64,000 nucleotides of DNA from positions 620,001 to 684,000 of the forward strand of contig WGNR01000001.1 in assembly GCA_016124445.1 (NCBI GenBank), given 5' to 3'. Positions within the stretch are counted from its first letter, which is position 1. Each line of letters begins with the position of its first letter. The DNA comes from a bacterium. Lineage in GTDB: Bacteria; Planctomycetota; Planctomycetia; Pirellulales; Pirellulaceae. The notes under the pieces were generated by a model. It had not been told where the DNA came from, did no database searches, and saw nothing but the letters and a program-made list of their open reading frames with translations. Made by a program: the position numbers and the translations under genes. This document shows, piece after piece, positions 22,333 through 31,178 of this stretch.

Positions 22333-22474
22333 GAGTGGAAACAACGAACCGAGAAAGGAAAGTTCTTTCCTTTGAGATTAGCACGACTTCGCCCGCGGAG
22401 CGAACACTATGGCACTATTGCCAAGGAGTTGTCTTTGTGTCATTCCGCAGCATAGATACAATGACCACCAACAG

Positions 22475-23278
22475 TTAGTGCCGCTTGCCATGGTGCTCGA
22501 TGTGCCACTGGGCCGGATCAAGTCGATAGTAATCCCGGAGCACCGCATAAACTTCACTGTGGTGCTGCAGCAGTGGATGGGGATGCTCGAAGAATGCCTC
22601 GGTCAGAACCGCAAAGAACTCTGCCTCGTTGGTCGCGCCATAGCAATCGATGAACCCGCGGTGGCCACGATTGCAGGCATCCACCAGACGCTCGAATTCT
22701 GGTTCCAGGACGGCTGCCCAACGCTCGAGCTGTTCGCTGGATTCGAGCGGCGGTGTGCCATCGGTAATACGGCCATTCATCATGTCAAGCTGATGGGCAA
22801 ACTCGTGCAGCACCAGGTTGTGGCCAGGGGTTTCCAATCTTCCTCCGGCCAGAGCATCTTCCCACGATAGTACGACCGGTCCGCGATACCAGGCCTCGCC
22901 GAGACGAGCCTGGCCGTTGCTCTCGACGATTACACCGGCGCGACTGATGTTGGTCTGCGGCGCGACGTAGCCATGTGGATAAACAAGAATGGAAGGCACA
23001 TGATCGAAGTAAATATCCTCGGCCATGCCAACGACCAGCAGGCATGCTTGTGCCGCGATCGTCACTTTAATCTCGTCCGTCAAGGTCAGGCCACCACAGC
23101 CCTCCCAGTTCTTCTCGGCGACAAAGACCTGGACCAGCCGAGTGAGCTTTGCCTGTTGCTCTGGCTGAAGTTGGCGAATATGGAAGACGTTGCTTGCGAT
23201 GAACTCATTCCACTGGCCAGGAAATGGATCGGCAAGAATGCGTCGTCGACGACGATTAGTAAGCCACTTGAAAAACAT
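22475..23278 (-). CDS. mtfA: MtfA-like zinc-dependent peptidase (M90 family)
   Basis: 267 residues. The zinc site is HEFAH at 158-162 (NLVLHEFAHQLDMMNGR), with the third ligand expected in the helix around FIDCYGATNEAEFFAVLTEA. The N-terminal RRRRILADPFPGQWNEFIAS is typical of MtfA/YeeI proteins. In E. coli MtfA cleaves peptides and binds the repressor Mlc, linking it to glucose uptake; whether that regulatory partner exists here is unknown. The gene stands alone, with about 140 bases to its upstream neighbour and 196 bases to the aldolase gene end. The symbol is by family resemblance. Confidence 0.9.
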   Translation of the reverse strand: MFFKWLTNRRRRRILADPFPGQWNEFIASNVFHIRQLQPEQQAKLTRLVQVFVAEKNWEGCGGLTLTDEIKVTIAAQACLLVVGMAEDIYFDHVPSILVYPHGYVAPQTNISRAGVIVESNGQARLGEAWYRGPVVLSWEDALAGGRLETPGHNLVLHEFAHQLDMMNGRITDGTPPLESSEQLERWAAVLEPEFERLVDACNRGHRGFIDCYGATNEAEFFAVLTEAFFEHPHPLLQHHSEVYAVLRDYYRLDPAQWHIEHHGKRH

Positions 23279-23478
23279 ACTGGTATCCCGACCCTAAAAA
23301 ATCACCGCCCAAAGAATCTGTTTCGGCCAACCACAGACTCACGCTTTATCGTTAAGTGGATCTTAGCAATTGGCATGCATCATCCGTGAAATCTGCCCGT
23401 ACCTATTATATCGACAAGCCTCGAAAAAACTTGCCGCAACCACCGGATAGAAGCCGCAGGCAATGGGCGCTCGGCTTT

Positions 23479-24390
23479 TTAGCCTTGAACGACGGGGACG
23501 TCGAGTTCACGCAGAATCGCAGCGATTTTTTCACGTTCCGGGGGAAGAAATTTGTGAAAGGGCTGTGCCATGCAATCGTCGCAGATATTCAAAAGCGACA
23601 AACAGCACTTGGTCGCCTTGATATATTTCGAGGCATATTTACCGACCTCGTAAATCCGCTGGAAATCGACGATGCGGTGATGCAGTTCGGCCAGCCTGAC
23701 GCTATCTCCGGCGACGATTGCCTCGTAACATTCGACAAAGAGTCGCGGCAAGACGTTGGCTCCGCCATTAACGCCGCCATCTCCCCCCAATTGCATCGCC
23801 TCAGGCAGCAGGGCTTCGGGGCCGATCAAGATCGACCAGTCAGGACGCAATTGTTTCAGGGCGGTCGCTTGGGCGAAATAATCGAGGTCGCCGCTGCTAT
23901 CCTTCAGTCCGACGATACCCTCTAGATCGCTCAGTTTCTTCAGCGTTTCAATCTCAAACCACACTTTGGTCAACGCCGGCATGTTGTACAGCATCAGCGG
24001 TAGCGGCAATTCGGCAACCACGTTTTTCACGTAAGAATGCAGTTCTGTCTGCCCTGCCGGAAAATAATAAGGAGTCGATAAAACAACCGCCGCCGCGCCG
24101 GCATCTGCCGCATGTTGCGACAGCGAAATCGATTCGACGAATGCCGTATCGGTAATGCCGACGAGCACCGGGACGCGATCCGCTACTTGCCGACAAACGG
24201 CATCGACAAGTTCTCGTCGTAAACGGTAGCTGAGACTTGGTGCTTCACCGGTACTTCCCAGAATAAACAGACCATGAACACCACCAGCCAGGACATGCTC
24301 GATCAATCGTTCCAAGCCGGCATGATCCAACTCGTCGTTCCCCAATAGCGGCGAGACCAGAGGCGGAATGATTCCATGAAACTTCGACAT
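23479..24390 (-). CDS. DapA/NanA-family class I aldolase (dihydrodipicolinate synthase-like)
   Basis: 303 residues from ATG 24390; the frame is open upstream, but this start begins [15 protein letters not shown] as the family does. It is a TIM-barrel Schiff-base lyase: GSTGEAPSL binds the pyruvate carboxylate, Tyr135 lies in LMLYNMPAL and the Schiff-base lysine is Lys163 in [10 protein letters not shown]. The NMPAL motif resembles the NIPAL of N-acetylneuraminate lyase more than the NVPxRT of true DapA, so a catabolic sugar-acid aldolase is likelier than lysine biosynthesis. It lies 64 bases downstream of a sodium:solute symporter and is probably co-transcribed with it, consistent with import and cleavage of a sugar acid. 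Confidence 0.88.
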   Translation of the reverse strand: MSKFHGIIPPLVSPLLGNDELDHAGLERLIEHVLAGGVHGLFILGSTGEAPSLSYRLRRELVDAVCRQVADRVPVLVGITDTAFVESISLSQHAADAGAAAVVLSTPYYFPAGQTELHSYVKNVVAELPLPLMLYNMPALTKVWFEIETLKKLSDLEGIVGLKDSSGDLDYFAQATALKQLRPDWSILIGPEALLPEAMQLGGDGGVNGGANVLPRLFVECYEAIVAGDSVRLAELHHRIVDFQRIYEVGKYASKYIKATKCCLSLLNICDDCMAQPFHKFLPPEREKIAAILRELDVPVVQG

Positions 24391-24454
24391 AGCGGAACTC
24401 ACAATGGTCTGTTCAGTTAGTTGGGAGGACAATCGTTGCTGGTCTAGGCAGCCG

Positions 24455-26014
24455 CTAAACCTCTTCTTGCGGCTGCGGATCTTGCTGCTGCTCAGGATCG
24501 GCACTCGGCGATTTCAAACGCGATCGGTCGAGCATGAGCGTCAACACAAATCCGACCAGCAAAATGGCGAGCGTGCCGAACACGGTTACCAGGAACGAAT
24601 TAAACGGGCTCTTGGCAGAAGCCCACGCTTCGGGCCAAATATCGGTTTGCGAAACAGTCATCCATAGAATCACCGCCACGCCAGCAACTACCGCGATGAT
24701 CGCGGAAGGATTGCGGGCTCGCCCGGAAAGGAAGCCAAGCAGAAATAGCCCCAGCATTCCGCCGCTGAATATCCCGGCCAGTTTCCACCAGACGTCGAGG
24801 ATGCTTTTGACTTCCATCATCGCCATCGCGGTGGCGGTTCCCAGCACGCCCCAAAAAAAGGTACTGGCATACAGGACGACCATTGATTCTTTGGCATCCG
24901 CTTCGGGACGATAATAACGCCTGTAAAAATCGGCCAGTGTCAGCGTGGCGGCACCATTCAAACTGGTCGACAGGGTGCTCATCGCGGCAGCAAAGATCGC
25001 GGCCACCAGTAAACCAGAAACACCCGTCGGCAGTCCCGAAACGATAAAGAACGGAAAGACTCCGTCCCCCTTCCCTTTTAGGATGTTGGCCTGCAAATTC
25101 TCAGGCAATAGTTCCGGCTGAGCGCTGTAATAAGCGAAGAGCGACGTTCCGATCCACAGAAAGAGAATCGAGATCGGTAGATAAACGATCGCCCCCAACC
25201 AAACGGAGCGGCGTGCGTCGCCGTCCGACCTCGCGGCGATGTAACGTTGGATATAGCTTTGATCGATTCCGAAGTTCTGCAGGTTGATAAACAAACCATA
25301 AACCAGCACCACCCAGAATGTCGGCTGATTCAATACCATCTGCATGCTGCCAAGGCTGAACTTGTGATTTGCTGACGCGATCTCAAACAACTGTGTCGGT
25401 CCTTCCGGCATACTCAGCGGAATCAGCACGGCGCAAACGATCGCACCGGCGGCCAAAACCAGGCTTTGTAGTGCGTCAGTCCAGATCACCCCTTCGATAC
25501 CACCCAGAAGCGTATAGAGCGTCGTCAGTCCGCCGGTCACCAGAATCAACATGGGAATATTCCAACCCAAGAGTTCGTGCAGCGGAAGAGCCAAGAGATA
25601 CATCACTGATCCCATGCGGGCCACTTGCGTCAGCAGGTAACAAACCGCGGCATACGTTCGCGCCCAGGGGCCGAATCGCGTTTCCAGGTGTTCGTACGCG
25701 GAAATGGCATTCCCTTCGCGATAGTACGGCACAAACCAGCTTGTCGCGATCCAGGCAGCGATCGGAAGCGAGAGACTGAAGGCGAGCACATTCCAGTTGC
25801 TCGAATACGCCTTACCGGGCAGTGCGATGAAGCTGATACTACTGACGTAGGTGCCAAAGATCGAAAGCCCGACCACCCAGCCAGACATCGAACGGTTGGC
25901 CGCCATGTAGCCGTCAGGATTGCTGCTTTTGCGATAGAACCAAGCGCCCAGACCGACAACGCACACCAGGTAGACGACGAGCACGCTCACGTCGATCACA
26001 GAAAACTGGTGCAC
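24455..26014 (-). CDS. Sodium:solute symporter (SSS family)
   Basis: 519 residues with about 13 hydrophobic helices. The start is GTG 26014, with GAGGAG 7 bases upstream. Family signatures: [20 protein letters not shown] near helix 2, [19 protein letters not shown], and [17 protein letters not shown] near the sodium-binding helix. Members import sugars, sialic acid, amino or organic acids with sodium. The aldolase gene directly downstream suggests that the cargo is a keto-sugar acid or sialic-acid-like compound, but this is inferred. Two operator-like palindromes lie between this gene and the divergent GntR regulator. Confidence 0.92.
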   Translation of the reverse strand: MHQFSVIDVSVLVVYLVCVVGLGAWFYRKSSNPDGYMAANRSMSGWVVGLSIFGTYVSSISFIALPGKAYSSNWNVLAFSLSLPIAAWIATSWFVPYYREGNAISAYEHLETRFGPWARTYAAVCYLLTQVARMGSVMYLLALPLHELLGWNIPMLILVTGGLTTLYTLLGGIEGVIWTDALQSLVLAAGAIVCAVLIPLSMPEGPTQLFEIASANHKFSLGSMQMVLNQPTFWVVLVYGLFINLQNFGIDQSYIQRYIAARSDGDARRSVWLGAIVYLPISILFLWIGTSLFAYYSAQPELLPENLQANILKGKGDGVFPFFIVSGLPTGVSGLLVAAIFAAAMSTLSTSLNGAATLTLADFYRRYYRPEADAKESMVVLYASTFFWGVLGTATAMAMMEVKSILDVWWKLAGIFSGGMLGLFLLGFLSGRARNPSAIIAVVAGVAVILWMTVSQTDIWPEAWASAKSPFNSFLVTVFGTLAILLVGFVLTLMLDRSRLKSPSADPEQQQDPQPQEEV

Positions 26015-26028
26015 GAAAATCTCCTCGC

Positions 26029-26040
26029 TTGGTATACTGA
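26029..26040. promoter_or_regulatory. Operator-like half of TTGGTATACCAA type
   Basis: TTGGTATACTGA matches 10 of 12 positions of the palindrome TTGGTATACCAA recognised by several GntR/FadR-subfamily (for example UxuR-like) regulators. It is immediately upstream of the symporter's ribosome site and next to a GntR/FCD gene. The match to a known site type is from memory and needs a motif scan. Confidence 0.4.
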
Positions 26041-26058
26041 TAAAAGCCTAGCGGCCTG

Positions 26059-26077
26059 TATCCCGCTGGTATCCCAG
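26059..26077. promoter_or_regulatory. Palindromic operator candidate between symporter and GntR genes
   Basis: CTGGTATCCCAG at 26066-26077 is a near-palindrome, and TATCCC occurs twice, 11 bases apart (26059 and 26070), about one helical turn. The same element with a single change, CTGGGATCCCAG, stands upstream of the VCBS gene at 27091-27102. Presence on both sides of the regulator gene makes it the best candidate for its binding site. Confidence 0.6.
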
Positions 26078-26206
26078 CAGTATGGATGGTGAAATTGGGG
26101 CATGCAACCCCGCCATCCGCCTTTGTCGAATGTTTCAAAGGCGATCGCAGGCTGCCAGGAATCCCACGATCGTTCGTTTATATCGCTTGGAAGTGCAGAG
26201 AGAGTT

Positions 26207-26977
26207 ATGGAAAAGGTTTCCCGGCGACGTCAGGCCTACGACTACATTCAACAGCGAATCCTCTCCGGAGAATTGACCGCGGGAAGTCAGATCTCGGAAC
26301 TGGCTTTGGCCAAAGAAATCGGCATGAGCCGCATGCCGGTCCGCGAAGCAATTCGGCAGCTAGAAGTTGAAGGACTCGTGCGGCAGGTCCCTCGCTTCGG
26401 TACGATTGTCCACACACTCGATCGAGCGGAGATGGCCGAACTATACGAGGTTCGCGAAGCCTTGGAGAGCCACACCGCCGAGACCGTTGCAGGCCGTTTG
26501 TCGGACGAAGATCTCCAGATGCTTTCGCTACTCTGCAAGAAGCTGATGCAGGTAGCTCGCGAACTTCGCGACAGTAAAAAAAGGACCTTTGGCCCTGAGC
26601 TGCTGCAAAGTTTTCTGGCGGCCGACATGGGTTTTCACATGGTGATTCTCCGGGCCGGTGGGAATCGCCGGATGATGAAAATCGTGGCGGACTTGCGCGT
26701 GTTATCGCGGATCTTCGCCACGCAGCGTGAACCACACGACCTGAAGATTGTCGTCAACGTTTATCGCTTTCACCGACGAATCTTGCGGCAGCTCAAAATC
26801 GGTAACGGCCCGATGGCTCGCTATTGGATGCAGGAACATATCCGGACCAGCCGCCGATTGGCGCTCGAATCATTCGATCGCCGCCAAGCCCTGGGCGAAG
26901 CAAAAAATGCCATGCCTCTTGTGCTGCCGCAAGACTTGCTGGAAGAGTTGAATCAAATCGAAGCAGGCGAGTCGTAG
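26207..26977 (+). CDS. GntR-family transcriptional regulator (FadR/FCD subfamily)
   Basis: 256 residues from ATG 26207, preceded by AGAGAGAG; the open frame upstream to 26102 has no family resemblance. The winged helix-turn-helix is [20 protein letters not shown] followed by [20 protein letters not shown]. The ligand-binding all-helical FCD domain begins at [20 protein letters not shown] and contains His residues ([24 protein letters not shown]) typical of metal/ligand sites. The gene is divergent from the symporter/aldolase pair and upstream of a VCBS gene, and palindromes occur in both flanking gaps. It likely represses sugar-acid uptake until the ligand appears; this is inference. Confidence 0.93.
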   Translation: MEKVSRRRQAYDYIQQRILSGELTAGSQISELALAKEIGMSRMPVREAIRQLEVEGLVRQVPRFGTIVHTLDRAEMAELYEVREALESHTAETVAGRLSDEDLQMLSLLCKKLMQVARELRDSKKRTFGPELLQSFLAADMGFHMVILRAGGNRRMMKIVADLRVLSRIFATQREPHDLKIVVNVYRFHRRILRQLKIGNGPMARYWMQEHIRTSRRLALESFDRRQALGEAKNAMPLVLPQDLLEELNQIEAGES

Positions 26978-27087
26978 CCGGTCGTTGATTGGCCCCGCAG
27001 GCCTGATTTCCAAACGAATCGAACCGCATTTAAGCCATGCCGAGTGGAGTCTGGAAAAGCTACTTGATTTCACATTTCCCATGACCT

Positions 27088-27108
27088 ATCCTGGGATCCC
27101 AGTGGGAT
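27088..27108. promoter_or_regulatory. Second palindromic operator candidate, upstream of VCBS gene
   Basis: Perfect 12-base palindrome CTGGGATCCCAG at 27091-27102, with GGGAT repeated 11 bases later (27093 and 27104) and TATCC just before. It matches the element at 26066-26077 at 11 of 12 positions, and the flanks (GnATGnATG-like) also resemble each other. Confidence 0.6.
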
Positions 27109-27174
27109 GCAATGCTTCGCCGGCGTTGTCTATTGGCCCACGTCGCACGTGATCTGCCGGAGTTTGAGCCGACC

Positions 27175-29106
27175 ATGAGAAATACGCCCCCCTGCGTGCT
27201 TTCCTCCCTGTTTGTCCTGCTAGTTTTTTCGATCAATGCCCATGCCGAAGAGCCGCTGGAACCGGTGCTCTATGGTGACTCTCGATTGAGCGTCGACCTG
27301 GGAGTCGGCTTATGGGCCTGGCCGATGCCGATGGATTGGGACGGGGACGGCGATTTGGATTTGGTCGTTTCATGCCCCGATGTTCCGTTCAATGGAACGT
27401 ATCTGTTTGAAAACCCCGGCGGCAACCGCAAGATGCCTGTCTTTTTGCCGCCGGTGAAGGTGGGCCAAGGCATGCATTCGCTTCAGGTCTCATACGTCGA
27501 TGGCGCGGCTCGGGTCCTTTCACCTGGTACCGAATATCGGAACTTTGTGCTGAAGCGATTCACCGACAAGGCCTCCATCTATCCGAAGACAAACATCCAT
27601 AAGAACAAGGTCCGCGCCAATCAATGGCGTTACGTCGACTACGACGCTGACGGCGCGTTGGATTTGGTAGTCGGCGTTGGTGATTGGACGGACTATGGTT
27701 GGGACGATGCATTTGATGCGAAAGGCAACTGGACACGCGGACCGCTGCATGGCTACGTCTATTGGATTCGCAACCGAGGAACCACTGAGAAGCCGGACTA
27801 CCAAGAACCGGTGAAACTGGAAGCGGCCGGCTCACCGGTTGATGTCTTCGGAATGCCAACACCTAACCTGGCCGACTTCGATGGGGATGGTGATCTTGAT
27901 CTGCTGTGCGGCGAGTTTCTCGATGGCTTCACCTACTTTGAAAACACCGGTACCCGCAGTGAGCCTGATCTGGCCAAAGGTCGCAAGCTGACGGCCAATG
28001 GTGAGCCGTTGAAGATGGATCTGCAAATGATCACGCCAACGGCGATCGACTGGGACAAAGATGGGGACGTCGATTTGATCGTGGGGGACGAAGATGGACG
28101 AGTTGCGTTCATCGAGCATACCGGCAAGATCGTCGACGGAACGCCCCAGTTCCTGCGACCTCGATACTTCCAGCAACAAGCTGATCGGCTGAAGTTCGGC
28201 GCGCTGGTTACGCCGTACAGTGTCGACTGGGACAAGGATGGCGATGAAGATCTGATCGCAGGCGACTCGGCAGGCTATATCGCATTTATTGAAAACCTCG
28301 ATGGTGGCAATCCGCCGAAATGGGCTCCGCCGCGAAAACTGGAGGTGGATGGCAAACCGATTCGCGTTCAGGCCGGCCCTAATGGTTCAATCCAAGGACC
28401 TGCCGAGGCGAAGTGGGGCTATACCACTTTGAGCGCCGCCGATTGGGACCATGACGGGCAATTGGATCTGGTGGTCAATTCGATCTGGGGCAAGGTCCAG
28501 TGGTATCGCAACCTAGGAGGTTCGCCGGCAAAGCTGGCCGCCGCCCAGCCGATCGAAGTCGAGTGGCCAGGCAAACCACCCAAGCCCGCCTGGAACTGGT
28601 GGAATCCGCAAGGCAAAGGACTCGTCACCCAGTGGCGGACCACGCCCTACGTGATCGATCTGAACCAAGATGGTTTGAACGATCTGGTCTGCCTTGATCA
28701 GGAAGGCTATCTGGCACTGTTCGAGCGAAAGAAGGAAGGCGAGAAGCTCACGCTTTTGCCAGGCAAGCGAATCTTTACGAACTCCAAGGGAGAACCGCTA
28801 CGCCTAAGTTCTCGGACCGCCGGTGGCAGCGGCCGACGCAAACTTTGCTTCGCCGACTGGGATGGAGATGGTCGGTTGGACCTGCTGGTCAACAGCGCCA
28901 ACGTCGACTTCTTCCAGAACGTTTCGACCGACAAACATCCGTGGGCCTTCGAGAATCAAGGCCAACTCAGCAAACAGCGCCTGGCCGGACATACCACCAG
29001 TCCGACCGTCGTCGATTGGGACCAAAACGGCAAGCCCGACCTGGTGATCGGTGCCGAAGATGGTCATTTATACTATCTGAAAAACGCGAAGCTTCGCACG
29101 CGTTAG
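27175..29106 (+). CDS. FG-GAP/VCBS repeat exported protein
   Basis: 643 residues from ATG 27175, which directly precedes a signal peptide (SSLFVLLVFSINAHAEE); ATG 27112 in the same frame would place 21 basic residues before it. The mature protein is a beta-propeller with at least seven calcium-type loops: DWDGDGDLDLV, DYDADGALDLV, DFDGDGDLDLL, DWDKDGDVDLIV, DWDKDGDEDLIA, DWDHDGQLDLV, DLNQDGLNDLV, DWDGDGRLDLL and DWDQNGKPDLV. This is the integrin-like FG-GAP fold, used for surface binding; no enzyme motif is seen. An operator-like palindrome lies 73-84 bases upstream. Its stop codon overlaps the stop of the convergent esterase gene. Confidence 0.92.
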   Translation: MRNTPPCVLSSLFVLLVFSINAHAEEPLEPVLYGDSRLSVDLGVGLWAWPMPMDWDGDGDLDLVVSCPDVPFNGTYLFENPGGNRKMPVFLPPVKVGQGMHSLQVSYVDGAARVLSPGTEYRNFVLKRFTDKASIYPKTNIHKNKVRANQWRYVDYDADGALDLVVGVGDWTDYGWDDAFDAKGNWTRGPLHGYVYWIRNRGTTEKPDYQEPVKLEAAGSPVDVFGMPTPNLADFDGDGDLDLLCGEFLDGFTYFENTGTRSEPDLAKGRKLTANGEPLKMDLQMITPTAIDWDKDGDVDLIVGDEDGRVAFIEHTGKIVDGTPQFLRPRYFQQQADRLKFGALVTPYSVDWDKDGDEDLIAGDSAGYIAFIENLDGGNPPKWAPPRKLEVDGKPIRVQAGPNGSIQGPAEAKWGYTTLSAADWDHDGQLDLVVNSIWGKVQWYRNLGGSPAKLAAAQPIEVEWPGKPPKPAWNWWNPQGKGLVTQWRTTPYVIDLNQDGLNDLVCLDQEGYLALFERKKEGEKLTLLPGKRIFTNSKGEPLRLSSRTAGGSGRRKLCFADWDGDGRLDLLVNSANVDFFQNVSTDKHPWAFENQGQLSKQRLAGHTTSPTVVDWDQNGKPDLVIGAEDGHLYYLKNAKLRTR

Positions 29107-30041
29107 CGTTTTTCCGCTGCAGGCGGCAGAGCTCCCGAACGGCGGAAGTTGTCGACGTGGAACTGGATCAATTCGAGTCCCCGTTTGTCGTAGATCTTCT
29201 GGGCGCTGTGGGGTGCACCTTCCACGATGATGCGTTGGAATGGGATCTTGAGCGACTCGAGGAACTTCATGTACTCGAGGTTGTTCTCGTAGTTGAAGCC
29301 TGCAGTGCCGACATGCAACAGAATGTGTAGCTCCGGTTCTTTCGTTTTGGCATATTCGCGGGCCAGGTCCCACGTGTTGTCACCGGGGGCGAAGACCAGG
29401 TTTTCGCTTTCGCGGCCATTCTCTTCCGAGATCCGTTTCTCGGTTGCATAGCCGGAACCGCCAGGTGCGGCGGAACAGAACAGGTCAGGATGCTTGAACA
29501 TAATCCGCGTCGTTCCCCTGCCTCCTTGCGAAAACCCTTCCAGTCCGCGGCCGCTACGATTGGCGATCGTACGGTAGGTTTTGTCGATATGCGGGATCAA
29601 CTCTTTCACGAACACATCTTCGCCCATCGCATTCTTGCGATCGGCCATGTTGTAGTGACTGACAGGGCCTCCGTTGACGAAAACATAAATCATCGGCGGC
29701 ACGCCTGACTCGGTCATGTATTGATGGAAGTACTTGGCCAGGCTAACACTTTTCACCTCGCTACCGGGCCGCCCGCCATGCAGGTAATAAACAACCGGGT
29801 AACGGCGGTCGGTATCTTTTTCATAACCTGGCGGCAAGTAGATGCAGTAGCCGACCTCCTCGTTCATCGAAGGGCTCACGAAAACGTGATGCTGCACGCC
29901 AGGCAGTTCCGCCTTGAGGGGATTAACCCACTTGAACGGCGCCGGCGGCTTTTTCTTCTTGGTCCCCTGGGCGTTTGCATCACCGAGGCCAAGCGTCATC
30001 ACCAACATTGCGATCATCAAAGGAATGATTCGACACCACAT
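29103..30041 (-). CDS. Exported alpha/beta-hydrolase esterase
   Basis: 312 residues with a signal peptide ending near GDANAQG. It is an esterase-D/feruloyl-esterase-like fold: YPVVYYLHGG forms the oxyanion region, GFSQGGRGT carries the nucleophile serine, and APHSAQ near the C-terminus supplies the catalytic histidine; GTAGFNYENN may hold the acid region. The likely substrates are acyl or feruloyl esters on polysaccharides. The gene converges with the VCBS gene and shares four bases with it (TTAG), an extreme packing. The epimerase-like gene at 30156 lies 114 bases upstream on the same strand. Confidence 0.9.
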   Translation of the reverse strand: MWCRIIPLMIAMLVMTLGLGDANAQGTKKKKPPAPFKWVNPLKAELPGVQHHVFVSPSMNEEVGYCIYLPPGYEKDTDRRYPVVYYLHGGRPGSEVKSVSLAKYFHQYMTESGVPPMIYVFVNGGPVSHYNMADRKNAMGEDVFVKELIPHIDKTYRTIANRSGRGLEGFSQGGRGTTRIMFKHPDLFCSAAPGGSGYATEKRISEENGRESENLVFAPGDNTWDLAREYAKTKEPELHILLHVGTAGFNYENNLEYMKFLESLKIPFQRIIVEGAPHSAQKIYDKRGLELIQFHVDNFRRSGALPPAAEKR

Positions 30042-30155
30042 TTTGGCTACCCCGTTGTTATTCTGATTTGATCATTTGGCTTGAGTTGGAATCGGTACTC
30101 TATCTTAATCTCTCAGCCCGCAGGCTGAAGCTGGCGATCGACCCGCTCGACCAAA

Positions 30156-30965
30156 TCACAGCCCCATAAGAATCTTGTTCCACGCTTTGATCGACTTCTC
30201 CAGGTTCTCTCGCTTGTCGCCTGGCACGGCATAGCATTGCAACGATACGGGCCCGCGAAAGTCGAGCTTCTTGAGTTGCTTAAACAAACGATCCTGAGGG
30301 AAATCACCTCGATCGAGCGTTTGAATCAGCTCGCCCCAACCTTGGCCGCCGACATCTGCGCCTGATGTACTTACCGCAAACAGGCGAGGTCCTGCGTTGG
30401 TTAGCACTGTCTCGAGATCCTCCGCGTTCTCCCCTTTCAGGAAATGACAAAGATTGAACATAACGCCCAGGTTCGGGTGATTCACTTTCTTGATCAAATC
30501 CAAGGCTTGGGGCATCGTGGCAACGGCGAAACCATGATGGGGATAAAGGGCGACGCGGATATTCAACTGGGCCGCCATTTCAGCAGTCTGCCTGACCGCT
30601 TCGACCGTTTTCGGGGTCATCTTCCGGATGGTCAATTCGATCATCGCGCCGCGATTTGCCAAGGGCCGAACCAGGTCGGCAGCGATCGGCGTGTCGTCGA
30701 CATTCAGATAAATACTAAGTACTTTTAGCCCAACTTTGTCGTAAGCGGCGATTCGCTCGGCCAGCTTTTCTCCTCCAGCGTTTACCTGGCTGATGCCATC
30801 GTAGCCGAGCTTTTTGACTGTTTTCGCCTCGTTGTCGTAGTCCCCAAATTGCACTCCATTTTCGAACGCATAGAACTGCGGATGGAACGAATCAGGTTCG
30901 GCTGATTGAGCGAAGCCAAAATTGGCGTTAAAAAACAGGATGCTCAGCCAGATTGCGTATCTCAA
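30156..30965 (-). CDS. Exported TIM-barrel sugar isomerase/epimerase-like protein
   Basis: 269 residues. The start is TTG 30965, with AAGG 7-10 bases upstream, and a signal peptide (LSILFFNANFGFAQS) follows at once. The TIM-barrel motifs are weaker than in the protein at 8326: KKLGYDGISQ, VALYPHHGFAVATMPQALDL, LGVMFNLCHFLKGE and LDFRGPVSLQCYAV. The His and Glu residues in the PHH and LCHF strand ends fit metal ligands. It has no twin-arginine motif, unlike the 8326 protein, so it would be exported by Sec. The reaction is unknown. Confidence 0.85.
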   Translation of the reverse strand: MRYAIWLSILFFNANFGFAQSAEPDSFHPQFYAFENGVQFGDYDNEAKTVKKLGYDGISQVNAGGEKLAERIAAYDKVGLKVLSIYLNVDDTPIAADLVRPLANRGAMIELTIRKMTPKTVEAVRQTAEMAAQLNIRVALYPHHGFAVATMPQALDLIKKVNHPNLGVMFNLCHFLKGENAEDLETVLTNAGPRLFAVSTSGADVGGQGWGELIQTLDRGDFPQDRLFKQLKKLDFRGPVSLQCYAVPGDKRENLEKSIKAWNKILMGL

Positions 30966-31178
30966 CTTCTCAACCTTTCGTCATTCGTTCCTGATGTATT
31001 CCGGCGCAACTTCCTACCTTCCGCCAAATCGATGCCCACAACTTTCGGCACCATGCTCATTTGGTGGAGATGCTCGGTTTCTCAAGCACACTTGATGTGA
31101 AGTACAATAGTCAGCGTAATCTCGTCTGCCTCAGGCGAGTTTAACTCAAATCAAAGCCCCCCGCGAATCGAAACCCTC

